Shown here: positions 28,957 through 37,181 of the stretch, piece after piece
Layout: every line of letters starts with the position of its first letter
How positions within the stretch are numbered: position 1 is the stretch's first letter
Assembly: GCF_002760615.1 (NCBI RefSeq)
Contig: NZ_AWWI01000060.1
Location: forward strand, 124,001 to 188,000
Origin: Puniceibacterium antarcticum
GTDB lineage: Bacteria; Pseudomonadota; Alphaproteobacteria; Rhodobacterales; Rhodobacteraceae
Direction of reading: 5' to 3'
DNA length: 64,000 nt
Program-made: the position numbers and the translations under genes
Notes under the pieces: model-generated
Seen by the model: the letters and a program-made list of their open reading frames with translations, nothing else
What the model was told of the DNA's origin: nothing
Database searches by the model: none

Positions 28957-30624
28957 ATGAGCAGTGAGCGTATCATCTACCTCCCACTCGGCGGAGCCGG
29001 GGAGATCGGCATGAACGCCTATGTCTACGGTTATGGAAAACCGGGTCAGGAACGCCTGATACTGGTCGACCTTGGCGTGACATTTCCGGATATGGACGGG
29101 ACCCCGGGTGTCGACCTGATCCTGCCAGATATCCGCTGGCTGAAAGAGCGGCGGGACCGGCTGGAGGCGATATTCATCACCCATGCGCACGAAGACCATG
29201 TCGGCGCCATCGGGCATTTCTGGGAACAGCTGGGCGCGCCGATCTACTGCCGCGCCTTTACCGCGAACATCGCGCGCCATAAGATGGCCGAGCATGGCCA
29301 TTCAGACCAGACCGTCAAGGTCGTGTCGCCCTGGCCCGCCACAACTACGGCCGGGCCGTTCACGGTGGGGTTCCTGCCGATTTCGCATTCGATCCCGGAA
29401 TCCTCGGCGCTGGTCATCGACACGCCGCAGGGGCGTCTGGTGCATACAGGCGACTTCAAGCTGGATCAGACGCCGATCGTGGGCGAAGCCTATGATCCGG
29501 TCCTGTGGGCCGATGTGGCCAAGGATGGCGTCAAGGCGCTGATCTGCGATTCCACCAACATCTTTTCGCCCCATGCCGGCCGGTCCGAAGTGACTGTCGG
29601 CCCGGAGATCGAAAAGCTGGTGGCAGGGGCCAAGGGTATGGTTGTTGCGACCACCTTTGCGTCGAACGTGGCCCGGGTGAAAACTCTGGCCGAAGCCGGA
29701 GATCGGGCGGGGCGCTCGATTGTCCTTCTGGGCCGTGCCATGCGCCGCATGATCGAGGCCGCGACGGAAACGGGTGTTCTGAAGGGATTTCCCAAGGTGA
29801 TGTCGCCCGAGGATGCCGCGTCGGTGCCGCGGGATCAGGTGATGCTGCTGGTCACCGGATCGCAGGGCGAACGCCGTGCGGCGTCCGCCCAGCTGGCGCG
29901 GGGCAAGTATCAGGGGATCACCATGAAAGAGGGCGATCTGTTCCTCTTCAGTTCCAAGACGATCCCGGGCAATGAAAAGGGCGTGATCCGCATCATGAAC
30001 CAGTTTTCCGAACTGGGTGTGGATGTGGTGGATGATTCCAACGGTCATTACCATGTGTCCGGCCATGCCAACCGTCCCGATCTTGAGGCAATGCATGATG
30101 TGGTCAAGCCGCAGATGGTCATCCCGATGCACGGCGAACACCGTCACCTGCGTGAGCATGTGAAGATGGCGCAGAGCAAGGGCCGCAAGGGTGTGCTGGC
30201 GGTCAACGGCATGATGATCGATCTGTCGGGGAACGAACCCAGTGTGGTCGAATACATCGAAACCGGACGTACATATATCGACGGTTCGGTGCAGATCGGC
30301 GCGATGGATGGTGTTGTGCGCGACCGGATCCGGATGGCGCTGAACGGTCATGTGATTGTGACGGTTATCATCGACGAACAGGACAAGCCGCTGGGTGATC
30401 CGTGGTGCGATATCATGGGCCTGCCCGAACAGGGCAAGAGCCATGTGCCGCTTGTGGATGTCCTTGAAGAGGACCTGGGCCAGTTCCTGGGCCGCACCGG
30501 TGTCAAGACCATGCGCGACGATGACAAGCTTGAAGAAGGTCTGAAGCGCGTGGCGCGGCAGTCGGCCATGTCGGAAATTGGCAAGAAGCCCGAAGTGACG
30601 ATAGTGGTCAGCCGTTTGAGCTGA
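28957..30624 (+). CDS. rnj: Ribonuclease J
   Basis: A metallo-beta-lactamase/beta-CASP ribonuclease with 5' exonuclease and possible endonuclease activity, active in RNA turnover and rRNA maturation. The 555-aa protein has the zinc motif HAHEDHVGA, the later His and Asp ligands (ISHSIPES, HTGDFKLD), the beta-CASP region with TGSQGE, and HVSGHANR and MHGEHRHLREH near the C-terminal half. It starts 3 nt after coaX. The downstream bidirectional terminator ends the operon. Confidence 0.94.
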   Translation: MSSERIIYLPLGGAGEIGMNAYVYGYGKPGQERLILVDLGVTFPDMDGTPGVDLILPDIRWLKERRDRLEAIFITHAHEDHVGAIGHFWEQLGAPIYCRAFTANIARHKMAEHGHSDQTVKVVSPWPATTTAGPFTVGFLPISHSIPESSALVIDTPQGRLVHTGDFKLDQTPIVGEAYDPVLWADVAKDGVKALICDSTNIFSPHAGRSEVTVGPEIEKLVAGAKGMVVATTFASNVARVKTLAEAGDRAGRSIVLLGRAMRRMIEAATETGVLKGFPKVMSPEDAASVPRDQVMLLVTGSQGERRAASAQLARGKYQGITMKEGDLFLFSSKTIPGNEKGVIRIMNQFSELGVDVVDDSNGHYHVSGHANRPDLEAMHDVVKPQMVIPMHGEHRHLREHVKMAQSKGRKGVLAVNGMMIDLSGNEPSVVEYIETGRTYIDGSVQIGAMDGVVRDRIRMALNGHVIVTVIIDEQDKPLGDPWCDIMGLPEQGKSHVPLVDVLEEDLGQFLGRTGVKTMRDDDKLEEGLKRVARQSAMSEIGKKPEVTIVVSRLS

Positions 30625-30632
30625 GCACTGAT

Positions 30633-30683
30633 CCGGTCCGGGGGCTGTTGGGTTCTCATAAATTCAGCAGCTCCCTGACCCGG
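30633..30683 (+). other. Imperfect hairpin downstream of RNase J
   Basis: GGGGGCTGTTG (30640-30650) pairs with CAGCAGCTCCC (30665-30675) with two G-T wobbles and a 14-nt loop. CCGGTC outside can pair partly with GACCCGG. No T-run follows. It may protect the RNase J mRNA 3' end or act in autoregulation, which is inference. Confidence 0.4.
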
Positions 30684-30746
30684 GCGCATTTGCGATGGAA
30701 AGATGCGAATTGGTTCGCCTTTTGATCGCGATACACTGATCAAATG

Positions 30747-30781
30747 AAAAACGCCGCGTCCCTTTCGGGCGCGGCGTTTTT
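30747..30781. terminator. Bidirectional intrinsic terminator
   Basis: AAAAACGCCGCG and CGCGGCGTTTTT are perfect inverted arms with an inner CCC/GGG extension. It lies between the convergent RNase J and DEAD-box helicase genes and has T-runs on both strands, so it can stop both. Confidence 0.92.
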
Positions 30782-30811
30782 GTCTGTGTCTTGCGGCAAA
30801 GCGCGCGGAGA

Positions 30812-32359
30812 TCAGCCTGCGCGGCGTTCTTCAAAGCTGAGCGCGATGAAGCTGGGCATGTGATCGCCCATGCCGACAACCTTGCTGTTGTTGTCGGAGC
30901 CGCGACCGCGCTGATAGCCGCCAGAGTTGCGCTCATTCCGGTCATTGCGATCCCGGGGAGTGTGATCACGCGGGGTTTCCTTGGGCATGTCTTTCGGCGC
31001 CTCGCTCTGGACTTGGGGCGCAACGGGCGCCGACTGTTCGGCATTGACGGGTTCGGGCTTGACCGGTTCGGGCGCGGCCGCTGCTATCGTTTCCTTGACG
31101 GCTTCGGGCACCGCTTCGGGTTTGTTGCGGGTCCGGGTCCGGGCGCGGCGGGGTTTCGGCACTGCGTCGGTTTCCATCGCGGCGTCAACCTCGTCCCCGG
31201 CGGGTGGGGCCTTCAAGGGCGACTCAAGGCGCGGGATCGGTTTTTGCAGCAGCTTTTCGATGGCGTCGAGGTTTTTTTCGTCTTTGGCAACGCAGATCAT
31301 CATCGCCTTGCCATCGCGCCCGGCGCGGCCAGTGCGGCCAATGCGGTGCACGTAATCCTCTGCATGGCTGGGCACGTCGAAGTTGAAGACATGGCTGACG
31401 CTCGGCACATCCAAGCCGCGCGCCGCGACATCGGACGCAACAAGGAAGCGCAGATCGCCGTTGCGGAACCCGTCAAGGGTGCGTGTGCGCTGGGACTGGT
31501 CCAGATCGCCGTGGATCGGGGCGGCGTCATAGCCGTACTGCTTGAGCGACTTTGCGACCATGTCGACATCCATCTTGCGGTTGCAAAAGATGATGGCATT
31601 GGTGCATTTTTCGCCTTCGGCCTCGATCATGGCGCGCAGGACCTGACGCTTTTCGCTGGTTTCGCGGTCTTTGCGCGAGGCCTTGAAAACAACCACACCC
31701 TGTTCGATGGTTTCTGACGCGCTTGACTGGCGCGCCACTTCGACACGGACGGGGTTGGACAGGAAGGTGTTGGTGATGCGCTCGATCTCGGGCGCCATGG
31801 TGGCCGAGAAAAACAGTGTCTGGCGCGTAAAGGGCGTGAGGCCAAAGATCTTTTCGATATCGGGGATAAAGCCCATATCCAGCATGCGGTCGGCTTCGTC
31901 GACAACCATGACCTTGACGTCGGACAGGATCAGCTTGCCACGTTCGAAATGATCGAGCAGACGACCGGGTGTCGCGATCAGGACATCAACACCCTTGTCG
32001 ATCAGCGTGTCCTGTTCCTTAAAGCTGACGCCACCGATCAGCAGCGCCTTGGTCAGTTTGACGTGTTTGGCATAGGTATCAAAGTTTTCGGCCACCTGCG
32101 CGGCCAGTTCCCGTGTCGGGCAGAGCACAAGGCTGCGCGGCATACGTGCACGTGCACGGCCACGGGCCAGCATTGTGATCAGCGGCAGGGTAAAGGACGC
32201 TGTCTTCCCTGTTCCTGTCTGGGCAATCCCCAGAACGTCGCGCCCTTCGAGCGCGGGAGGAATCGCGCCGGATTGGATGGGAGTGGGGGTCTCGTAGCCA
32301 GCCTCTTCGACGGCTCTCAACACCTTGGGGTTCAGGTTCAGATCAGAGAATTTTGTCAT
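30812..32359 (-). CDS. DEAD-box RNA helicase, RhlE-like
   Basis: An ATP-dependent RNA helicase for ribosome assembly or RNA decay. The 515-aa protein has all core motifs: the Q motif (YETPTPIQSGAI), AQTGTGKT, PTRELAAQV, VDEADRMLDMG, SAT, and in the second RecA domain ARGLDVPSVSHV and HRIGRTGRAGRDG. The C-terminal 130 residues are a Pro/Ala/Glu-rich then Arg/Asn-rich tail (RNDRNERNSGGYQRGRGS), typical RNA-binding disorder. The ATG at 32359 gives MTKFSDLNL, the normal start. It is convergent with RNase J, a possible functional partner in RNA decay. Confidence 0.93.
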   Translation of the reverse strand: MTKFSDLNLNPKVLRAVEEAGYETPTPIQSGAIPPALEGRDVLGIAQTGTGKTASFTLPLITMLARGRARARMPRSLVLCPTRELAAQVAENFDTYAKHVKLTKALLIGGVSFKEQDTLIDKGVDVLIATPGRLLDHFERGKLILSDVKVMVVDEADRMLDMGFIPDIEKIFGLTPFTRQTLFFSATMAPEIERITNTFLSNPVRVEVARQSSASETIEQGVVVFKASRKDRETSEKRQVLRAMIEAEGEKCTNAIIFCNRKMDVDMVAKSLKQYGYDAAPIHGDLDQSQRTRTLDGFRNGDLRFLVASDVAARGLDVPSVSHVFNFDVPSHAEDYVHRIGRTGRAGRDGKAMMICVAKDEKNLDAIEKLLQKPIPRLESPLKAPPAGDEVDAAMETDAVPKPRRARTRTRNKPEAVPEAVKETIAAAAPEPVKPEPVNAEQSAPVAPQVQSEAPKDMPKETPRDHTPRDRNDRNERNSGGYQRGRGSDNNSKVVGMGDHMPSFIALSFEERRAG

Positions 32360-32578
32360 ATGTATCCGGTTTTTACGGACGCAATATGGCCCGTACATCT
32401 GATATGTGTGTCAGGCCCGTATGGCCTTGTGGTTATCCACATCTGTGACCCACGCGCGCCTTATACGGAAAAGACTGCCTATGGTCAATATCAGCTGCAT
32501 TTACAATCGGTAAAGATTGCGGAAGTTGCTGCGATTGACACAAACAAAACGCCTTTCGCAGCCCTCTGCCGGTGCTAC

Positions 32579-32676
32579 AGCGTTTCGGGTTGAACATGGA
32601 TTGGATATTCGCGGTCTCTCCCTTTGGTCGAACGCGAAACCAGATGCCCGTTGTCTCAGGCCAAACCCAAAACGCT
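32579..32676. repeat. Palindrome-ended 98-bp element between prfC and the helicase gene
   Basis: AGCGTTTCGGGTT at the left end and AACCCAAAACGCT at the right end are inverted with one mismatch in 13, enclosing 72 nt with no reading frame. The right end abuts the prfC stop codon exactly. The ends resemble the AGCGTTT-type palindromic elements scattered in alphaproteobacterial genomes. The rest of the 32360-32578 gap holds no gene that I can support, only the helicase leader. Confidence 0.5.
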
Positions 32677-34296
32677 TTAAACCATCATTTCTTTGGTCGC
32701 GGTCAGGATGACATCGGGATAGTCGCGTGCCACGCGGTCTATGTCCCATTGCAGGCGGGTCAGGTAGACCACGTCGCCGTCATTGTCGTGCCCGATGTGT
32801 TGCTTGTTCGCGACGATGAAGGCTTCGACCTTGTCGCGGGGGCCATCGACCCAGCGGGCCGAAGTGAACTGTGAATTCTCGAACCGTACGGGCAGGCCAT
32901 ATTCCAGCTCGATCCGGCTGCCCAGCACCTCGAATTGCAGGGCACCGACAACGCCGACGATAAAGCCCGAGCCGAAGGCGGGTTTGAACACCTTGGCGGC
33001 ACCCTCTTCGGCGAATTGCATCAGCGCCTTTTCAAGGTGCTTTGCCTTCATCGGATCGCCCGCGCGCACGGTCTGCAGCAGTTCTGGCGCAAAGGAGGGG
33101 ATGCCCGCGACGCGCAGCATCTCGCCTTCGGTCAGGGTGTCGCCGATGCGCAGCTGGCCGTGGTTGGGAATACCGATGATGTCGCCGGCCCAGGCCTCTT
33201 CAGCCAGTTCGCGGTCAGCGGCCAAGAAAAGCACCGGGTTGGTGATCGCCATCGGTTTCTTTGTGCGCACATGGGTGAGTTTCATGCCGCGCTCGAAGTG
33301 GCCCGAAGCGAGGCGGACAAAGGCCACGCGGTCGCGGTGTTTCGGGTCCATGTTCGCCTGAACCTTGAAGACAAAGCCCGAGACCTTGGTTTCTTCGGGG
33401 GCGATGGCGCGCGGTGTGGCCTTTTGAATCTGCGGTTCTGGGCCGTAGGTCGCAATGCCGTCCATCAGTTCCTTGACCCCGAACGAGTTGATCGCGGAGC
33501 CGAACCAGATTGGCGTCATATGCCCTTCGAGTACCGATTGCGGGTCGAGGGCGGGGAGCAGTTCGCGCGCCATCTCGACCTCTTCGCGCAGGCGGGCGAG
33601 CTGTTCGGCAGGCACGTGAATGTCCAGAAGCGGGTCGTCGAGACCGTTCATTTCAATGGTGGCGGCGACCTTGTTACGGTCGGCGCGGTCCATCAGCTCC
33701 AGCCGGTCGCGCAGCATATCGTAGCAGCCGATGAAATCACGCCCCATGCCAATGGGCCAGGAGGCCGGCGTTACGTCGATGGCAAGGTGTTCCTGAATCT
33801 CGTCGATGATGTCGAAGGTGTCGCGCGCCTCACGGTCCATCTTGTTGCAGAAGGTCAGGATCGGCAGGTCGCGCAGGCGGCACACCTCGAACAGTTTCTG
33901 CGTCTGGGATTCCACGCCCTTGGCCCCGTCGATCACCATCACGGCGGCATCGACAGCCGTCAGGGTACGATAGGTGTCTTCGGAAAAGTCCGAGTGGCCG
34001 GGGGTGTCCACGAGATTGAAGCGGAACTTTTTGTAATCAAACGACATGGCAGAGGCGGAGACGGAAATACCGCGATCCTTTTCCATCTGCATAAAGTCGG
34101 AACGGGTGCGGCGTGCCTCCCCCTTGGCGCGGACCTGACCAGCCATCTGGATTGCCCCGCCAAACAGCAGGAACTTTTCCGTCAGCGTCGTCTTGCCCGC
34201 ATCCGGGTGCGAGATGATCGCAAATGTCCGGCGACGGGCGATTTCCGTCGGCAGGTCGGGGCGGCTTGTGGGCGTGACTACATGTGTATCGGGCAT
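32677..34296 (-). CDS. prfC: Peptide chain release factor 3
   Basis: RF3 is a translational GTPase that recycles RF1/RF2 after peptide release. The 539-aa protein has the G1 loop SHPDAGKTTLTEKFL, the switch region RGISVSASAM, DTPGHSDF, NKMDREARD and the RF3-specific domains II and III (FKVQANMDPKHRDRVAF). Start chosen at the ATG at 34296 (MPDTHVV); an upstream ATG at 34332 would add 12 residues not expected for the family. Confidence 0.95.
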   Translation of the reverse strand: MPDTHVVTPTSRPDLPTEIARRRTFAIISHPDAGKTTLTEKFLLFGGAIQMAGQVRAKGEARRTRSDFMQMEKDRGISVSASAMSFDYKKFRFNLVDTPGHSDFSEDTYRTLTAVDAAVMVIDGAKGVESQTQKLFEVCRLRDLPILTFCNKMDREARDTFDIIDEIQEHLAIDVTPASWPIGMGRDFIGCYDMLRDRLELMDRADRNKVAATIEMNGLDDPLLDIHVPAEQLARLREEVEMARELLPALDPQSVLEGHMTPIWFGSAINSFGVKELMDGIATYGPEPQIQKATPRAIAPEETKVSGFVFKVQANMDPKHRDRVAFVRLASGHFERGMKLTHVRTKKPMAITNPVLFLAADRELAEEAWAGDIIGIPNHGQLRIGDTLTEGEMLRVAGIPSFAPELLQTVRAGDPMKAKHLEKALMQFAEEGAAKVFKPAFGSGFIVGVVGALQFEVLGSRIELEYGLPVRFENSQFTSARWVDGPRDKVEAFIVANKQHIGHDNDGDVVYLTRLQWDIDRVARDYPDVILTATKEMMV

Positions 34297-34360
34297 GAGC
34301 GCGCGTATAGGGCCGGTCGCAGGCATTGGCAAGATCGCCGCAGCCTGCGCTTTGATCGCG

Positions 34361-35857
34361 TCAGTCTTTGGCGGCTTCGCTCACCGCATCAAGAAAGGCC
34401 ATCTGCGCCGTGGTGAACTGGCTGACCGACAGATCGGGATGCGCAATGGCCAGTTCGCGACAGTAGAGGCCGCTCATTGCGGTCAGGCGCTCGCCCTCGG
34501 ACAGCTCGGGGCGTGCGTTGGCATAGTCGGCGGCCAGCGTGGCAAGGCCGTCGGTTTCAACCCGCGTTGTCTGAGCGCGTTCGCTGAGAGCCTGTTTCAG
34601 TTCAGTCGTCACGGTTTCATCGGCCACAGAGCGGCAGTTGACCGCCAGTTTCACCGAAGGGTCTGGCGGGCCGTTGAGGTCGCGCAGATAGGCCACGAGG
34701 TCTGCATTGGCGGTCAGCGCCCCCGCGTTGCCCCAGCTGCGGCGGACATGGTTCGCGGCAGCGGCGATTTCTTCGTTCGACAGGACGTCGGCAAAGCTGG
34801 GCATGACGCCATAATCGTCATTGGGTGCGATGCCTTGCAGCAAGACGTTCACCACATTGTCCGGCGCATTGGCCACAACACCGCCGTTGCCCACGAGGTT
34901 GGCTGCGACACCGGGTGCACCGGCGCCGTCCTTGCCGTGACACGAGACGCAGTTGGCTTCAAACACGCTGTCGCTAAGGGCGAGTTCTTCTTCTGAGAGG
35001 GGCTTTGGCTCGATCTTTTCGGCATCCTCGGGCTTTGGCTGGCCCCGGAGCATGTATGCGGCGATGGCGGCGACGTCCTCTGTCGAGACTTTTGAGAGGC
35101 TGTCGGTGACCTGACCCATCGGGCCAAAAGCGGGGATGTTGTTGGCGTGGTTGCCGTTCAGGAAATTGATGAGGCCCTCTTCGTCCCATTTGGTCAGGAC
35201 GGAATTCGGCCCCCGGGTGATATTGGGCGCATACCATTGCTCGGTCTGGGCACCCTGAAACCGTTCGCTGTCTATCTGCGCACCCAGCGCGTTGCGCGGC
35301 GTGTGGCAGGAACTGCAATGGGCCAGCGCCTCTACGATGTATTTGCCGCGGTTCATCTGATCGTCGAGGTCAGGATTGGGTTCGAACCGGCCCGGATCAA
35401 AGAACATCGCCTGCCAGACGCCGACGGCGGTGCGGATGTTATAGGGAAAGGGCAGCTGGATCACGTCGACCTTGTTTTCAACGGGATCAAGGGTCGAGAT
35501 ATAGGACCAGATCGACGCGACATCGTCATCGCTGAGCTTGGTGTACGCCGTGAAGGGCATCGCGGGATAAAGCGGGGCGCCATCGTGGTTTTTACCCTCG
35601 CGCAGGGCACGCTTGAAATCCTCCAGCGTCCAGCCTTTGATGCCGGTTTCATCCGGGGTGATGTTGGGGCTGACCAGTTCACCAAAGGGGGTGTTCAGCG
35701 TGAGGCCCCCGGCAAATGCAGCGCCGCCCGGTCCAGTGTGGCAATGCACACAGCCTGCAAGATCGGTCAGGTAGGCACCCCTGTTGGTCTGGTCCTCCTG
35801 CGCCTGCACGGTGGTTGCGGTCAGAAGGGCGAGAACGGCAGTCAAGGGGCGCAGCAT
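34361..35857 (-). CDS. Periplasmic triheme cytochrome c
   Basis: A 498-aa protein with a Sec signal peptide (cleavage after VQA near residue 19) and three c-type heme sites: CVHCH (36-40), CSSCH (180-184) and CVSCH (302-306). The three-domain layout matches the cytochrome c subunits of membrane-linked alcohol/sugar dehydrogenases, but no dehydrogenase partner is adjacent. About 95 C-terminal residues carry no heme motif, only two cysteines, and are absent from the usual subunit. Its electron donor is unknown. Only 64 nt separate it from prfC on the same strand. Confidence 0.88.
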   Translation of the reverse strand: MLRPLTAVLALLTATTVQAQEDQTNRGAYLTDLAGCVHCHTGPGGAAFAGGLTLNTPFGELVSPNITPDETGIKGWTLEDFKRALREGKNHDGAPLYPAMPFTAYTKLSDDDVASIWSYISTLDPVENKVDVIQLPFPYNIRTAVGVWQAMFFDPGRFEPNPDLDDQMNRGKYIVEALAHCSSCHTPRNALGAQIDSERFQGAQTEQWYAPNITRGPNSVLTKWDEEGLINFLNGNHANNIPAFGPMGQVTDSLSKVSTEDVAAIAAYMLRGQPKPEDAEKIEPKPLSEEELALSDSVFEANCVSCHGKDGAGAPGVAANLVGNGGVVANAPDNVVNVLLQGIAPNDDYGVMPSFADVLSNEEIAAAANHVRRSWGNAGALTANADLVAYLRDLNGPPDPSVKLAVNCRSVADETVTTELKQALSERAQTTRVETDGLATLAADYANARPELSEGERLTAMSGLYCRELAIAHPDLSVSQFTTAQMAFLDAVSEAAKD

Positions 35858-36006
35858 GGCAAATCCTCAATAAACAGCTATCAATTGGCAACGACACGAG
35901 GTCGCATTTGGTTCCTACCGGGTAAAAAGTGGAACATATGCGCGGCATTTCCAGTTTCTTTTTGACCTGAACAGAGGTTTAGGCCCCCAACGACAGGAGA
36001 CATGCC

Positions 36007-36261
36007 ATGCCTAACCCATCGATCAAAGATGAAGACACCTACCAAGCGCTGCGCGACAAGGGTGCGAGCAAGGAAAAGGCTGCCCGCATCGCGAATGCAC
36101 AGGCCAACACCGACATGCACCCGTCTGAAAAGGGCGGCCAAGCGGCGCCCTATGAGGACTGGACCGTGGAGGATCTGCGCGAGCGCGCCAAGGAGATCGG
36201 GATCGAGGGGAGGTGGGCCATGAAGAAGGACGAGCTGATCGAGGCGTTGCGGGTGCATTAA
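36007..36261 (+). CDS. Rho-N/DUF7218-type small protein
   Basis: An 84-aa basic protein with an N-terminal segment that pairs DEDTYQALRDKGASKEKAARIANA with a C-terminal SAP-like Rho N-terminal fold (WTVEDLRERAKEIGIEG, then KKDELIEALR). I know such proteins as DUF7218, presumed nucleic-acid binding. AGGAG lies 8 nt upstream of the ATG. Upstream sequence 35858-36006 is AT-richer and is the probable promoter area shared with the divergent cytochrome gene. Confidence 0.8.
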   Translation: MPNPSIKDEDTYQALRDKGASKEKAARIANAQANTDMHPSEKGGQAAPYEDWTVEDLRERAKEIGIEGRWAMKKDELIEALRVH

Positions 36262-36401
36262 ACAGCTCAGCCTCTGTTTCTGCGGTCTTTTACGGGGGTA
36301 TCGGACCCGATGGTACCATTGTATGCACTGTCAGTATATTGACGGCTCCCGGCTTTGACATGCAGCTGAGCAGAGGGCCAAATCAGGCAAAGGATGTGCA
36401 G

Positions 36402-37178
36402 ATGGATCTGGGAATCGCAGGGAAGCGGGCGCTTGTCACCGCGTCGAGCAAAGGTCTGGGGCGCGGCTGTGCCGAGGCATTGGCCAAGGCAGGCGTTGAT
36501 CTGGTGTTGAACGCGCGCGGGGCTGAGGCGCTTGAGGCGACAGCAGCGGAGCTGCGCGCCTATGGCGTGTCGGTGACAGCGGTGGCGGGCGACATCGTGT
36601 CCGAAGAGGCGCGCGCGCGGGTGTTGGAAGCGGCGGGGGATGTGGACATTCTGGTGACCAATGCCGGTGGTCCGCCCCCGGGACTGTGGTCAGACTGGGA
36701 GCGCGAAGATTTCATCAAGGCGCTGAATGGCAACATGCTGACCCCGATCGCGCTGATGAAGGCGCTTTTGCCGGGGATGATGACGCGCGGCTGGGGCCGG
36801 GTGGTCAACATCACCTCACAATCGGTGAAATCGCCCATCGGCATGCTGGGGCTGTCGAATTCCGCGCGCGCGGGTCTGACCGGCTATGTGGCGGGCACGT
36901 CGCGGCAGGTAGCGCCCAGCGGTGTGACGATCAACAATCTGCTGCCGGGTATTCATGCCACCGACCGCGCGATCTCGCTGGACACTGGCGTTGCAGAGCG
37001 GGAGGGCCTGACGCTGGAACAGGCGCGCGAAAGCCGGTCTGCCACGATCCCGGCGCGCCGTTATGGCACGGCAGAAGAGTTCGGGGCGACCTGTGCGTTC
37101 CTGTGTTCGCAGCATGCCGGGTTCATCGTGGGGCAGAACATCTCGCTTGACGGTGGCGCATTCAACGCGACGATCTGA
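36402..37178 (+). CDS. Short-chain dehydrogenase/reductase family protein with altered active site
   Basis: A 258-aa Rossmann-fold SDR with the cofactor loop TASSKGLGRGCAEAL, the NAG motif (VTNAGG) and a C-terminal SLDGGAFNATI. The catalytic Tyr-x3-Lys is not present: thirteen residues after Ser139 the sequence reads S152-N-S-A-R156. This Tyr-to-Ser and Lys-to-Arg pattern occurs in a subgroup annotated as 3-oxoacyl-ACP reductase-like, so activity is uncertain. AAAGGA precedes the ATG at 36402. Followed 3 nt later by the AlkC-like gene. Confidence 0.85.
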   Translation: MDLGIAGKRALVTASSKGLGRGCAEALAKAGVDLVLNARGAEALEATAAELRAYGVSVTAVAGDIVSEEARARVLEAAGDVDILVTNAGGPPPGLWSDWEREDFIKALNGNMLTPIALMKALLPGMMTRGWGRVVNITSQSVKSPIGMLGLSNSARAGLTGYVAGTSRQVAPSGVTINNLLPGIHATDRAISLDTGVAEREGLTLEQARESRSATIPARRYGTAEEFGATCAFLCSQHAGFIVGQNISLDGGAFNATI

Positions 37179-37181
37179 GCC

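Noticed and set aside
35931-35956. GGAAC-N17-AGTT resembling an EcfG-type general stress promoter before the DUF7218 gene
   Set aside because: The -10 part is poor and the Roseobacter group generally lacks the PhyR-EcfG system, so the match is likely chance.
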